From positions 248,001 through 312,000 of the forward strand of contig DAITBA010000001.1 in assembly GCA_036824005.1 (NCBI GenBank): a stretch of 64,000 nt of DNA, given 5' to 3'. The translations under genes and the position numbers were made by a program. Below, one piece after another: positions 42,340 to 51,579 of the stretch. Origin of the DNA: DAITBA01 sp036824005. GTDB lineage: Bacteria; Pseudomonadota; Gammaproteobacteria; Burkholderiales; Rhodocyclaceae. The notes under the pieces are model-generated. The model had not been told where the DNA came from. It saw only the letters and a list, made by a program, of their open reading frames with translations, and did not search any database. Positions within the stretch are counted from its first letter, which is position 1, and the number at the start of each line of letters is the position of its first letter.

Positions 42340-44679
42340 TCAGGCGTCCTCGCCAGGGCTCGTCCGCGGCAACCTGATCGAAAAACGGCTGCCCTGGCCC
42401 GGCATGCTTGCGACATCGACTGTGCCGCCATGACGTTCAACCACGGTCTTTACGATGACCAACCCGAGGCCGGTGCCCTGTCCACCGCTCGCGCTTTTTC
42501 CCGGCAGCCGCGCGTAGCGCGTAAACAACTTAGGCAGATCCTCCGGCGCAATGCCGTTGCCGCGATCGACCACGGCAATCTGCCAATGGTCCCCCTCCGC
42601 CGACAAACTTACATTGATGGCAGCGCCTTCGGGGCTGTGGCGAATGGCATTGACGAGCAGATTCTGTACCGTGCGACGCAGCAGTTCCGCGTCGCCGCTG
42701 ATCTGCGCCTCGCCTTCGGCAACGTCGGCCCGCGGTTCCAGCACCAGGCGCCGCGCCTGCGCCAGCGGCCAGACGGCGTCGAGCGCCTGCTCTACCACCT
42801 GGCTCAGGTCCACGGGCACGAACTTGCGCGGATCGGCAGCCTCGGCGCGCGCCAGGCGCAACAGGTCATCTGCCATGTCCAGCGACCAGCGTGCCTGGCG
42901 TGACACCCGCTGCAGAACCGATGCCGTCGCCTCGGAAGACGAACCCGGCGCCGCCGACTCGATCAGCGTGATAATGGACGACAGCGGCGCGCGCAGATCG
43001 TGGGACAGAAAGCGCATCGCATCGTCGCGGCTGTGCTGCACGGCGCGCAGCTCGCTGATGTCGTCGAGACTGACGACATAGCCCATGACGGTGCCGCGGG
43101 CGTCGTGTGCCGGCGCCGCCGCCACCAACAGGGCGCTGCCGCTGGCGCTGCGCGCCTCGCCCTGCGGCGGTGCTGCCGCACGCTGGGCCGCCTGAAGCAG
43201 CGCCTCCGCCGTAGCGTCGCCCGTCCACTGCAGCGTCTCGAACAGCTCGGACAGTGGCCGGCCTACCAGCGGCGCGCTGTCTCCACCCCCGAGCAGCACC
43301 AGCGCCCGACGGTTGGCAAGAATCACCTGCCGCGTTGGTCCTGTGACAAGCACGCCCACGGGCAGGCTGTCCAGGGTCTCAATGATGAAGCGGCGGGTAT
43401 CCCGGCTGCGTTCCGCCGCCGCGCGCACGGCGGCGATACGCTGCTGCAGCGGGTCGCTGTCGGACGTAGACGGGTCCGCGAGGGCCTGATCGAGCAGTCC
43501 CGGCTCGCTGTTCAGGCGCCGCAGTTCCTCGCCCAGGTAGCGCTGTGCCGCCTCGACGCGCCGCCAGCTCCACAGCGGATAGGCCAAGGCACAGCCCAGT
43601 ATGGCCGAGGCGGGCGGAAACCAAAGCGCGCCGAGGCGCATGGAGAGCGCCGTGGCAACGACGATCGCCAGGCACATCATGGCTGTCAGCAGCAGGCCGG
43701 TGCGCGCCGACAGACGACGCAGCCCGAGCAGCGTCGCCAGCACCAGCGCACCGCTCACGGCCGCAGCCTGCGCCGGTGTCAGCGTGGCTAGCACGACGCC
43801 GCGGCGCAGCGTATCCACGACATTGGCATTGATCTCGACGCCGGACATGGCACGGCTTTTCGCCGAGACCGGCGTCGGGTAGTCGTCGCCCAGACCCACA
43901 CCTGTGGCGCCGACGAGCACGATCTTGTCGCGAAAGCTGGACAGGGGCACATCGCCGCGCAGCACGTCGGCATAAGGATACTGCGGCACGTGGCCCGGGC
44001 CGCCGGCGAAGAGCACGGCAATCGGGCCTTCCTTGAGCCAGACGTCGGCGCGGCCCGGCCCGCCGTCTTCGACGGCGCCGCGCGGAAACCACGACCGATT
44101 CGGGTCCGACACGCGCAGCAGCGCCAGGGCAAAGTGCGGGTGGCGGGCGCGCCCCAGACCCTCGTACGTGAAGACGGTCCGGGCGATGCCATCGGAATCG
44201 AGCTCGACGTGCGCGTGGCCGAGCGCGGCCGCGCCCTCGGCGAAAAGCGGTAGCGGCGCGCGCTCTTCGAGCCAGCCACGGCCCCAGGTCATTTGCACGA
44301 CTGGCAGCACTACCTTGCCGTTGCGCCGGATGGCCTCGGCCAGCGCCGCGTCACTGCGTGGCGCCGCTGCGTCCGCCTCGGTGAGGATAATATCGAAACC
44401 GACCGCCTTGGCCTGCGCCTCGGTCAGCCGATTGAGCAGTGTCGCATGCACCGCCCTTCGCCAGGGCCAGCGACCGATGGCGGCGATGCTGTCATCGTCC
44501 ACGGCAATGATGACGACGTCAGCGGCGGCAGGCCGCCGCCACAGCTGCAGCGCCATGTCATATGCCGCCTGGTCGGCGCGCGCCAGCCACTCCTGGGCGG
44601 CACTGGCCGCCGCCAGTGATACCAGCACCAGCGCCAGCATCAACCACTCGACGCCACTGCCGTGGCGGGAGGATTCCAT
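42340..44679 (-). CDS. CHASE2-domain sensor histidine kinase
   Basis: 779 residues. A membrane helix, an extracytoplasmic CHASE2 domain (~50-310; VGFDIILTEADAAAPRSD and IVLVGATGVGLGDDY), three membrane helices (~320-400), a PAS-like domain (~430-530), HisKA with phosphorylated His560 in FLSHDLRAPLSS, and an HATPase (NLLVNAIRHSPEG, GQGTGLGLVI). It starts inside the FecR stop (TGATG at 44681-44677), so it is translationally coupled to the LysM-FecR protein. The partner regulator is probably the OmpR-type gene at 47053. The signal sensed is unknown. Confidence 0.92.
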   Translation of the reverse strand: MESSRHGSGVEWLMLALVLVSLAAASAAQEWLARADQAAYDMALQLWRRPAAADVVIIAVDDDSIAAIGRWPWRRAVHATLLNRLTEAQAKAVGFDIILTEADAAAPRSDAALAEAIRRNGKVVLPVVQMTWGRGWLEERAPLPLFAEGAAALGHAHVELDSDGIARTVFTYEGLGRARHPHFALALLRVSDPNRSWFPRGAVEDGGPGRADVWLKEGPIAVLFAGGPGHVPQYPYADVLRGDVPLSSFRDKIVLVGATGVGLGDDYPTPVSAKSRAMSGVEINANVVDTLRRGVVLATLTPAQAAAVSGALVLATLLGLRRLSARTGLLLTAMMCLAIVVATALSMRLGALWFPPASAILGCALAYPLWSWRRVEAAQRYLGEELRRLNSEPGLLDQALADPSTSDSDPLQQRIAAVRAAAERSRDTRRFIIETLDSLPVGVLVTGPTRQVILANRRALVLLGGGDSAPLVGRPLSELFETLQWTGDATAEALLQAAQRAAAPPQGEARSASGSALLVAAAPAHDARGTVMGYVVSLDDISELRAVQHSRDDAMRFLSHDLRAPLSSIITLIESAAPGSSSEATASVLQRVSRQARWSLDMADDLLRLARAEAADPRKFVPVDLSQVVEQALDAVWPLAQARRLVLEPRADVAEGEAQISGDAELLRRTVQNLLVNAIRHSPEGAAINVSLSAEGDHWQIAVVDRGNGIAPEDLPKLFTRYARLPGKSASGGQGTGLGLVIVKTVVERHGGTVDVASMPGQGSRFSIRLPRTSPGEDA

Positions 44680-46397
44680 CACAGCAACGGCGCAAGCAGG
44701 AAGAGCAGCAGCCAGCGCGGCACCGGCGGCCTAGGAACGTCGACGCGTTGGGTAGCGGTGTAGGGACCGACGAAACCGTCCGGGTCGGTCGCCTTCACGC
44801 GCATGTAATACACCCCGGCTTCGGGGCGGGGCAGGCTGAATTCCGGCGCGTCGAGCTTGCGCGCGGCGACGATGTCCACGAACTTATCGTCCCGCGCCAG
44901 TTGGAACTCGAAGCTCTGCCCGGGCTCGGCCTGCCACGTGAAACGCAGCGTGTCTTCGTCGATCGTCGGCGGGTCGGGGTTGGCGGGCGCCGGCTTGAGC
45001 TCGAAGCCCTGCACATCGCCGAAGGGGCCGCGGTCGCCGTCGGCGCGCACGCTGGCGACGCGCCAGTGGTAAGTGCCGGGCGCGAGCTTGTCCTGAGGCG
45101 TGAGCTGCGTATCTCTTATGCCGTCGGCAACGGCAACCAACTGCTCGAAGCGGGCGTCGCGGGCGAGCTGAAAGACATAGCTCGCCGCCTCCGACGCTGC
45201 CGACCACACGAAGCGCGCCGAATCGCCGCGCACCTTGCCGCGGTTGGCCGGCTGCGATGCGAACGGCGGTTCTGGCCGTGCCTTGAGCCGGAAAGCTTTG
45301 ACGGCGTCGCGACCTTCCAGGCCGGCGGCATCGATGCCGCGCGCGCGCAGCCAGTAGGCGCCGTCTTCGAGGTTCGTGAAGCGCGCTTCGGCACCCGTGG
45401 TCACGCTCTCGCCGCGCACATGCCGGAACTCCTTGTCCGTAGCAACCTGGGCGCGATAGCCGGCTGCGCCCGCCAGCGCCGGGAAGGCAAAGCGCAGAAC
45501 GATGCGCTCGTGCAGCTCCGGGGTGGCGGCAAGATCCGGCGCCGGCAGCAAGGCCACCGGTGGCCCGAGCGGCTTGTCGCGCGCCACCACCAGTCCGTAG
45601 CCCTCGGAAACAGCGGCGACCGCACCGGGTTGTTCGGGTTTCGCCGCAGCGACGACGCCCTGCGTGACCTCGGTGCGGGCAAGCCCGCTGTCCTCGTCCG
45701 CTCCGACGCGGAACTGTGTGCCACGCACGCCGACCACCGCGCCAGGCGTGCGGATCTGCACTCGCGCCGGCCGCCCTTGTTGCTTGGGTGCCTGGGTCTC
45801 CACCCGGCCGGCGCCCAGACCAATGCGCGAATCGTGGGCCTCGGTATTGCGATAGCGCTTCAACGCCTCCAGTCGCAGCCGAGTGCGCGGCTGCAAGGTC
45901 AGCAGCGTACCGTCGGCGAGCTGGATGGTGACGAAACCGTCACCCTCGGTCTGCAGCTCGGCATCCTCGCCCAGGCTGGCACCCGCCTCGGCCTTGTCCT
46001 TGCCGCTGCGCGCCGCCCCGCTGACGGCCACGATACGCGCCGAGGCCGCCTCGGGCTGCAGCAGCGCAACGGGAATGCGCAACGTCGATCCTGATGGCAT
46101 ACGATAGGGGTCGGCGACGCGATTGAGCTTTTGCACCTGCACCCAGTCTCGGGCCTGACGCAGCAGGCGCCGACCGATACCGATGAGAGTATCGCCCGGC
46201 CGCGTCACGTACACGTAGTCGGACTCCGCTTCAGCGGCAACAGCCGGTGCGGCCAACAATGCGGCCAGCATCATCGCGGCGACATGACCACGGCGGCGAC
46301 GCTTGCCCGTCGTACGCTTTACACCGCCAGGGTGCCGGTGTGACGGCCTCCCGTGCCCGGGTGCGGAGGAAAACAGATCGCGAAGATGAGCAAACAT
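44679..46397 (-). CDS. LysM-FecR periplasmic protein with fibronectin-like repeats
   Basis: About 572 residues. A signal segment (MMLAALLAAPAVAAEA) is preceded by an unusually long basic N-region if translation starts at 46397. Then a LysM domain (YVTRPGDTLIGIGRRLL..LNRV), a FecR domain (RTPGAVVGVRGTQFRVG), Fn3-like repeats (~240-550; AYWLRARGIDAAGLEG, TYHWRVASV, VYYMRVKATDPDGFVG) and a terminal hydrophobic helix (WLLLFLLAPLL). It is likely a peptidoglycan-bound sensor subunit for the coupled CHASE2 kinase. GGAA lies before ATG 46397. Confidence 0.85.
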   Translation of the reverse strand: MFAHLRDLFSSAPGHGRPSHRHPGGVKRTTGKRRRRGHVAAMMLAALLAAPAVAAEAESDYVYVTRPGDTLIGIGRRLLRQARDWVQVQKLNRVADPYRMPSGSTLRIPVALLQPEAASARIVAVSGAARSGKDKAEAGASLGEDAELQTEGDGFVTIQLADGTLLTLQPRTRLRLEALKRYRNTEAHDSRIGLGAGRVETQAPKQQGRPARVQIRTPGAVVGVRGTQFRVGADEDSGLARTEVTQGVVAAAKPEQPGAVAAVSEGYGLVVARDKPLGPPVALLPAPDLAATPELHERIVLRFAFPALAGAAGYRAQVATDKEFRHVRGESVTTGAEARFTNLEDGAYWLRARGIDAAGLEGRDAVKAFRLKARPEPPFASQPANRGKVRGDSARFVWSAASEAASYVFQLARDARFEQLVAVADGIRDTQLTPQDKLAPGTYHWRVASVRADGDRGPFGDVQGFELKPAPANPDPPTIDEDTLRFTWQAEPGQSFEFQLARDDKFVDIVAARKLDAPEFSLPRPEAGVYYMRVKATDPDGFVGPYTATQRVDVPRPPVPRWLLLFLLAPLL

Positions 46398-46544
46398 TTG
46401 TAAATTTCCAGCCGCCGTGCGTGACACATCACAGCCCTGGTGCATATTATGCCGGACTTTGCGCCGCCGAGAAGCCGCGCCCGGTCGGCGCGAGTGCGGC
46501 AGCATAACGCCGCGCCCCCGTGCGGGCCCGCCTATGCTAAGGTG

Positions 46545-46573
46545 TTGACAGGGCGCGCGAGCGTCCGTACTCA
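46545..46573 (+). promoter_or_regulatory. Putative sigma-70 promoter for mscL
   Basis: A perfect TTGACA (46545-46550), 17-nt spacer, then TACTCA (46568-46573), with the mscL ATG at 46606. The -10 is weak (three or four matches). Confidence 0.5.
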
Positions 46574-46605
46574 ACTACCTAAATGTCATTGGGAAGGAGG
46601 TAACC

Positions 46606-47037
46606 ATGAGTTTCATGACGGAGTTCAAAGAATTTGCCATGAAAGGCAACGTCATCGATCTTGCCGTCGGCGTGATCATCGGCGGCGCATTCGGCAAGAT
46701 CGTCGACTCGGTGGTGGGCGACCTGATCATGCCGGTGGTCGGGCGGCTGTTTGGCGGGCTCGATTTCTCTAACTTCTTCATCGCCCTCAAGGAAGTCCCG
46801 GCCGGCACGGCTATGACCCTGGAGGCGGTCAAGAAGGCCGGCGTGCCCGTCTTTGCCTATGGCAGCTTCATCACCATCGCCCTGAACTTCGCCATCCTGG
46901 CATTCATTATCTTCATCATGGTGAAACAGATCAATCGGTTGAAGCGGGAAGAAGCGCCGGCCGAGCCCGCCGCCCCGCCGCCCCCGCCGGAAGACGTACT
47001 GCTGCTGCGCGAGATTCGCGACGCGTTGAAGCGGTAG
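46606..47037 (+). CDS. mscL: Large-conductance mechanosensitive channel
   Basis: 143 residues (E. coli 136), a homopentameric inner-membrane safety valve opened by membrane tension. The N-terminal FKEFAMKGNVIDLAVGVIIGGAFGKIV is the highly conserved S1/TM1 region (given in part: GNVIDLAVGVIIGGAFG). TM2 is near NFAILAFIIFIMV and the cytoplasmic helix near LLREIRDALK. GGAGG precedes the ATG. It sits between the CHASE2/FecR pair and the response regulator on the other strand. Confidence 0.95.
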   Translation: MSFMTEFKEFAMKGNVIDLAVGVIIGGAFGKIVDSVVGDLIMPVVGRLFGGLDFSNFFIALKEVPAGTAMTLEAVKKAGVPVFAYGSFITIALNFAILAFIIFIMVKQINRLKREEAPAEPAAPPPPPEDVLLLREIRDALKR

Positions 47038-47052
47038 GCGAGACGCGTGCGT

Positions 47053-47772
47053 TCAGTGCCCGGATTCGCTGGCGCCCGACGGTGCCAGCGGCTCCAGCCG
47101 ATAACCGAAATTGTAGATGGGGGTCAGCCGGTAGCCGTTCTCGGCGCGCAGCGCCAGCTTGCTGCGCACACGGCTGACATGGGTGTCGATGGTTCGTGTC
47201 GCCACTTCGGCGCTCTTGCCCCAGACGGCTTCCAGCAGATGGCCGCGCGAGATGAGGCGGCCGACGTTGCGAAACAGGAACGCCGCCAGCTCGAATTCCT
47301 TCTCCGTCAGTTGCACTGGTGCGCCGGCGACGTGCACCTTGTGGCTGAGAAAGTCGAAGCGATAGGGTCCGACTTCGAGCATCTCGGTGGCATCGTTTGC
47401 CGGCCGCGCACGGCGCCAGACCGCTGCGATCCGTGACAGCAACTCGAGCCGGCGCACCGGCTTGACCATGTAATCGTCGGCCCCGGCCTGCAGAGCCGCA
47501 ACGATGTCCTCCTCGGCGTCGCGATTGGTGACGAAAATGACCGGCGCGTCGCTGCCACGCTGCTCACGCAGCCAGCGCAGAACCTGATCGCCGCCCATGT
47601 CGGGCAGCACCCAGTCGAGCAGGAACAGGTCGAAGCTCTCCCGCCCGACCTCGCGCATGAAATCTCTGGCGCGTACGTAAACGTGGGTGTCGTGGCCGGC
47701 ATCCTGCAGCCATTGGCGCAGGACGGCGGCCTCGTCCTGTTCGTCCTCGAGCAATGCCAGACGCAATGACAA
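47053..47772 (-). CDS. OmpR/PhoB-type response regulator
   Basis: 239 residues. The receiver domain has the acidic pair LEDE, the phosphorylated Asp53 in LLDWVLPDMGG and the lysine in VKPVRR; the winged-helix DNA-binding domain is at ~130-225 (TEKEFELAAFLFRNVGRLISR). Probable partner of the CHASE2 kinase downstream on the same strand, separated only by the oppositely oriented mscL. Confidence 0.92.
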   Translation of the reverse strand: MSLRLALLEDEQDEAAVLRQWLQDAGHDTHVYVRARDFMREVGRESFDLFLLDWVLPDMGGDQVLRWLREQRGSDAPVIFVTNRDAEEDIVAALQAGADDYMVKPVRRLELLSRIAAVWRRARPANDATEMLEVGPYRFDFLSHKVHVAGAPVQLTEKEFELAAFLFRNVGRLISRGHLLEAVWGKSAEVATRTIDTHVSRVRSKLALRAENGYRLTPIYNFGYRLEPLAPSGASESGH

Positions 47773-47880
47773 CTCCGTTCTTCCTGCATGACGATTCAGC
47801 CGATCAACGCGCTGCCCGCCAAAATGATGACGATCGCCGTAGCCCCGCCCGCACGTGCCCTGCGATCGATGGAAATGCGT

Positions 47881-47956
47881 TGGCGCGCCCGGCGCGAATC
47901 GAACGCGCGACCTTCGGCTTCGGAGGCCGACACTCTATCCCCTGAGCTACGGGCGC
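47881..47956 (-). tRNA. tRNA-Arg (anticodon CCG)
   Basis: 76 nt on the minus strand. The acceptor arm GCGCCCG pairs with CGGGCGC, the D arm reads GCTC...GAGT, the anticodon stem TCGGC/GCCGA encloses the loop CTCCGAA with anticodon CCG, the T arm contains GTTCGAATC, and 3' CCA is encoded. It reads CGG codons. It lies about 110 nt upstream of the response regulator. Confidence 0.97.
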
Positions 47957-48077
47957 TGAGAATGGGAGCATATCGGTTTTTGCCTGGACCGTCCATGCGC
48001 CGCTTCCCCGCGCACCGCTTCGACGAGCGGGACAGGGCGGCTATAATCAGTGCTTTATCCGCACCCCGGGGAGAACC

Positions 48078-48584
48078 ATGATGTCCGAAGCCCATGACGA
48101 ACATTCGTCGCCGATCAAGACACCGAAGCAGCTGGTCATCACGGTCATCATCGGCTTCGCCGTGCCCATCGCGATCGCCGTGCTGGCGTCCCAGTTCGCA
48201 ACTAGCGGCCGCAAGGGCGCTGACGCCTCCGGGGAGAAGACCGCGACGCTGATCCAGCCCGTGGCGCACGTCGTCCTCGGCGCGGCCGGCGGCGGGGCCA
48301 AAGCGGACAAAACCGGAGAGCAGGTCTACCAGGCGGCCTGCGTCGCCTGCCACGGCTCCGGCGCGGCGGGCGCACCGAAGACGGGCGATAGCGCCAGTTG
48401 GGCGCCGCGCCTGGGCGCCGGGCTGGAGGGGCTGACCAAGTCCGCCATCGCGGGCAAGGGTGCCATGCCACCGCGCGGCGGCAACCCCGACATTTCCGAC
48501 ATCGAACTCGCCCGCGCCATCGTCTTCATGGCGAACCAGTCCGGGGCAAAGTTCAAGGAGCCCGCGCCCGCCGCAGCGAAGTAG
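48078..48584 (+). CDS. Membrane-anchored c-type cytochrome (cytochrome c5-like)
   Basis: 168 residues. One N-terminal helix (~20-38, VITVIIGFAVPIAIAVLA) anchors it. The single haem site CVACH lies at ~88-92 and the distal methionine is probably that in GAMPPRGG. It resembles the cytochrome c5-type proteins of betaproteobacteria and likely carries electrons in the periplasm. GGGGAGAA precedes the ATG pair 48078/48081. Confidence 0.88.
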   Translation: MMSEAHDEHSSPIKTPKQLVITVIIGFAVPIAIAVLASQFATSGRKGADASGEKTATLIQPVAHVVLGAAGGGAKADKTGEQVYQAACVACHGSGAAGAPKTGDSASWAPRLGAGLEGLTKSAIAGKGAMPPRGGNPDISDIELARAIVFMANQSGAKFKEPAPAAAK

Positions 48585-48632
48585 TCTGCGACACGCCTCA
48601 GGCCAGGGCAGGTGCCGACCCGCCCTTGTCAT

Positions 48633-50624
48633 TCATGAAGCCGGCTTGTTCGCCAGCATCGCCTTCAGATTGGCGAGCCGCGCGGCGCCGGCGGCCTTGT
48701 CCGGGACGGCCGTGCCGCTTTGCGCGACGCGCAGTTCCTCCTTGCCCAGCTCGTCGATGAACCGGCTCGGCTGGCATGGGCGTACTTCCTTGCCTGCCTT
48801 GCGCTTCTCGCAGTAGCTGATGTGCAGGCTGCGTTGGGCGCGGGTGATGCCCACGTACATCAGTCGGCGCTCTTCCTCCACCTTGCCGGCATCCACGGAC
48901 TCCCGGTGGGGCAGAATGCCCTCTTCGACGCCGACCAGGAAGACGTGCTTGAACTCCAGCCCCTTGGCGGCGTGCAGCGTGGCGAGCTGCACCGCATCGC
49001 TTTCGCGCTCCTTCTTGTCGAGCATGCCCATGAGGGCGACCGTCTGCGCCAGCTCGAGCAGCGTCTTGCCGTCCTCCTCCCCCTGCCGGCCCAGCCAGTC
49101 GGCAAAATCGCGTACGTTGGTCCACTTCGCCTCCGCCTCGCGCGAATCGAGGGTATCGAACAGATGCGCCTCGTAGCCGATGGCGCGCAGCAGTTCCTCG
49201 AGTAGCGCGCCGGCCGGCTCGCGTCGCGCCCGGTATTCCATACGATTGATGAACTGGCCGAACTCGGCGAGCAGTTCGAGCTGCTTGCCATGCACATGCT
49301 GAGCGGCGCCGGCTTCGAACAGGGCCGCGAACAGGCCGAGATGGCGCGTGCCAGCATAGCGCCCGAGCGCCTCCAACGTCGCCGCGCCGATGCCGCGCCG
49401 CGGCGTCGTCACGGCGCGGATGAAAGCCGGGTCGTCGTCGTTGTTGGCGAGCAGCCGCAGGTAGGCGGTGACGTCCTTGATCTCGCCGCGCTCGAAGAAC
49501 GATTGGCCGCCGCTCATGACGTAGGGAATCCGGTGATGGCGCAGTTGTTGCTCGAACGCCCGCCCCTGATGATTGCCACGATAGAGGATGGCGTAGTCGT
49601 CGTAGCGCGTGCGATGCTCGAACTTGTGCGCCTGCAACTTCATCACCACGGCTTCGGCCTCGTGCTCCGGATCGCGCATCGCCGCCACGCCGATCGGGTC
49701 GCCCAGGCCATGCTCCGACCACAGGCGCTTGTCGAACAGTTTTTCGTTGTTGGCGATGAGCGTGTTGGCGATCTTGAGGATGCGCGTGGTCGAGCGATAA
49801 TTCTGCTCCAGTTTGATCACCTTCAGCCGCGGATAGTCCCGCTGCAGCGCGCGCAGGTTTTCGATGTCGGCACCGCGCCAGGCATAGATCGCCTGGTCGT
49901 CGTCGCCGACGGCAGTGAAGGCGCCGCGCGACCCGGCGAGCTGGCGCAGCAACAAGTATTGCGAGCGGTTGGTGTCCTGATACTCGTCCACCAGCAGATA
50001 GCGCAGGCGGTTCTGCCAGCGCTCCAGCGCCTCCGGCTGCGCATCGAACAGGCGCACCGGTAGGCCGATCAGATCGTCGAAGTCCACCGCCTGGTAGGCG
50101 CGCAGCGCGCGTTCGTACGGCGCGAATATGCGCGCCGCAAGAACATCCAATTCGTCGCCCGGCCGCACGGACGCCGCTTCCGGTGTCACCATCGTGTTCT
50201 TCCAACTGGAGATGCGCCACTGTACGGCGCGCACCCGCCCCTTGTCGGCCTCCTTGGCGATCTCGGCCACCAGATCAAAAGTGTCGGCCGCATCGAGGAT
50301 GGAGAACTGCGGTTTCAACCCGAGCAGTTTCGCCTCGGCGCGCAGGATGCGCACGCCCAGGGCGTGGAAGGTGGATACGCTCAGCGCAGCGAGAGATCGC
50401 TGCGGCAGCAGCCGGGTGGCGCGTTCGCGCATCTCCGCCGCCGCCTTGTTGGTGAATGTGATGGCGGCAATGTGCGCCGGCGCGATACCGCACTCCTCGA
50501 CCAGATAGGCGATCTTGTGGCTGATGACGCGCGTCTTGCCGCTGCCGGCGCCGGCCAGCACCAGCAGAGGACCGTCGAGATACTTGACCGCCTCGCGCTG
50601 CGGGGAATTGAGTTGGGACAGCAA
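48633..50624 (-). CDS. rep: ATP-dependent DNA helicase Rep (UvrD/Rep, SF1)
   Basis: 663 residues (E. coli Rep 673). Motifs in order: Walker A GAGSGKT, TFTNKAAAEMRER (Ia), Walker B VDEYQDTN, GDDDQAIYAWRGA (III), QNYRST (IV), TLHAAKGLEF (V), EERRLMYVGITRAQ (VI). The RPCQPSRFIDEL end region is Rep-like. A 3'-5' helicase that clears replication forks. Confidence 0.93.
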   Translation of the reverse strand: MLSQLNSPQREAVKYLDGPLLVLAGAGSGKTRVISHKIAYLVEECGIAPAHIAAITFTNKAAAEMRERATRLLPQRSLAALSVSTFHALGVRILRAEAKLLGLKPQFSILDAADTFDLVAEIAKEADKGRVRAVQWRISSWKNTMVTPEAASVRPGDELDVLAARIFAPYERALRAYQAVDFDDLIGLPVRLFDAQPEALERWQNRLRYLLVDEYQDTNRSQYLLLRQLAGSRGAFTAVGDDDQAIYAWRGADIENLRALQRDYPRLKVIKLEQNYRSTTRILKIANTLIANNEKLFDKRLWSEHGLGDPIGVAAMRDPEHEAEAVVMKLQAHKFEHRTRYDDYAILYRGNHQGRAFEQQLRHHRIPYVMSGGQSFFERGEIKDVTAYLRLLANNDDDPAFIRAVTTPRRGIGAATLEALGRYAGTRHLGLFAALFEAGAAQHVHGKQLELLAEFGQFINRMEYRARREPAGALLEELLRAIGYEAHLFDTLDSREAEAKWTNVRDFADWLGRQGEEDGKTLLELAQTVALMGMLDKKERESDAVQLATLHAAKGLEFKHVFLVGVEEGILPHRESVDAGKVEEERRLMYVGITRAQRSLHISYCEKRKAGKEVRPCQPSRFIDELGKEELRVAQSGTAVPDKAAGAARLANLKAMLANKPAS

Positions 50625-50759
50625 GACGACGACGCTTCGGATGAACGCAAACGGAGGCGGATTATAACCGGCGCACCGCCGCCGCGATGCGCCGCGCAGG
50701 ATCGCCCGCGACCGTGACTACGCGTCGGCGGCGCGCGCCTCGCCCGCGCCGTTGTTGCG

Positions 50760-51434
50760 CTAGCGGCCCAAAGCGCCGAAAACCTTCTTGGCGAGATTGC
50801 CTGCGGCGCCCACGGGGTTGGCGCGAATCGCCTTCTCTTCTTCCGCGACCATCAGGAACAGGCCATCGAGGGCCTTCTCCGTTACGTAGCTTTCCAGATT
50901 CGGCTGCTTGAGACCGAACTTCGAGCCGGCATCGGCAAACTGGTTGTACTTTTCCGCCAGCCGCACCTTCGCTGTCGCCTTCTTGACGATGGGCAGGAAA
51001 CGCTGACGCAACTGATCCGAGGTGGTGCGCTTGAAGTACTGGGTCGCGGAGTCCTGACCGCCGCTGAGGATGCCCTTGGCATCATCCACGGACATCTTCT
51101 TCACCGCATCCACCAGCAGTGCCTTGGCTTCGGGCACCGCCGCCTCGGCGGCACGGTTCATGGCGGTGATCAGCTCGTCGGCCTGCTTGCCCATGCCCAG
51201 TCCGCGCATCAGCTTCTCGGCCTGGCGCAGGCCGTCGGGCAGCGGGATCTTGACTTTGTCATTGCCGAGAAAGCCGTCGGTGCGACCGAGCAGATCCACG
51301 GCCTTGCCGGCGCCCTGGGTCAGCGCCTCTTTCAACCCGCCTGCCGCGTCCTTGTTGCTGATGTCGCCCAGGCTCAAGGCCAGCGCGGAGGTGGAGATCA
51401 GAAGCAACGACAGGAATTTCACAATCGCACCCAT
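50760..51434 (-). CDS. DUF4197 family periplasmic protein
   Basis: 224 residues with an N-terminal signal peptide (VKFLSLLLISTSALA). The body is all-alpha: GGLKEALTQGAGKAVDLLG, AMNRAAEAAVPEAKALLVDA and SATQYFKRTT are DUF4197 signatures. Function unknown. ATG at 51434. Confidence 0.85.
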   Translation of the reverse strand: MGAIVKFLSLLLISTSALALSLGDISNKDAAGGLKEALTQGAGKAVDLLGRTDGFLGNDKVKIPLPDGLRQAEKLMRGLGMGKQADELITAMNRAAEAAVPEAKALLVDAVKKMSVDDAKGILSGGQDSATQYFKRTTSDQLRQRFLPIVKKATAKVRLAEKYNQFADAGSKFGLKQPNLESYVTEKALDGLFLMVAEEEKAIRANPVGAAGNLAKKVFGALGR

Positions 51435-51579
51435 ATGGCCTCACTGTTTGAGTCGAAGTCGTATCCGGAAGTGGTCGCGCCGAAGGGGGCCGGCGGCGGC
51501 CAGTCCAGCTTAAGCCGGTTGGGCGCAAAAGGCCACGACCGCAGATGTTAAATTTCCGCGCAGCGCATCGGCTGCCCGC

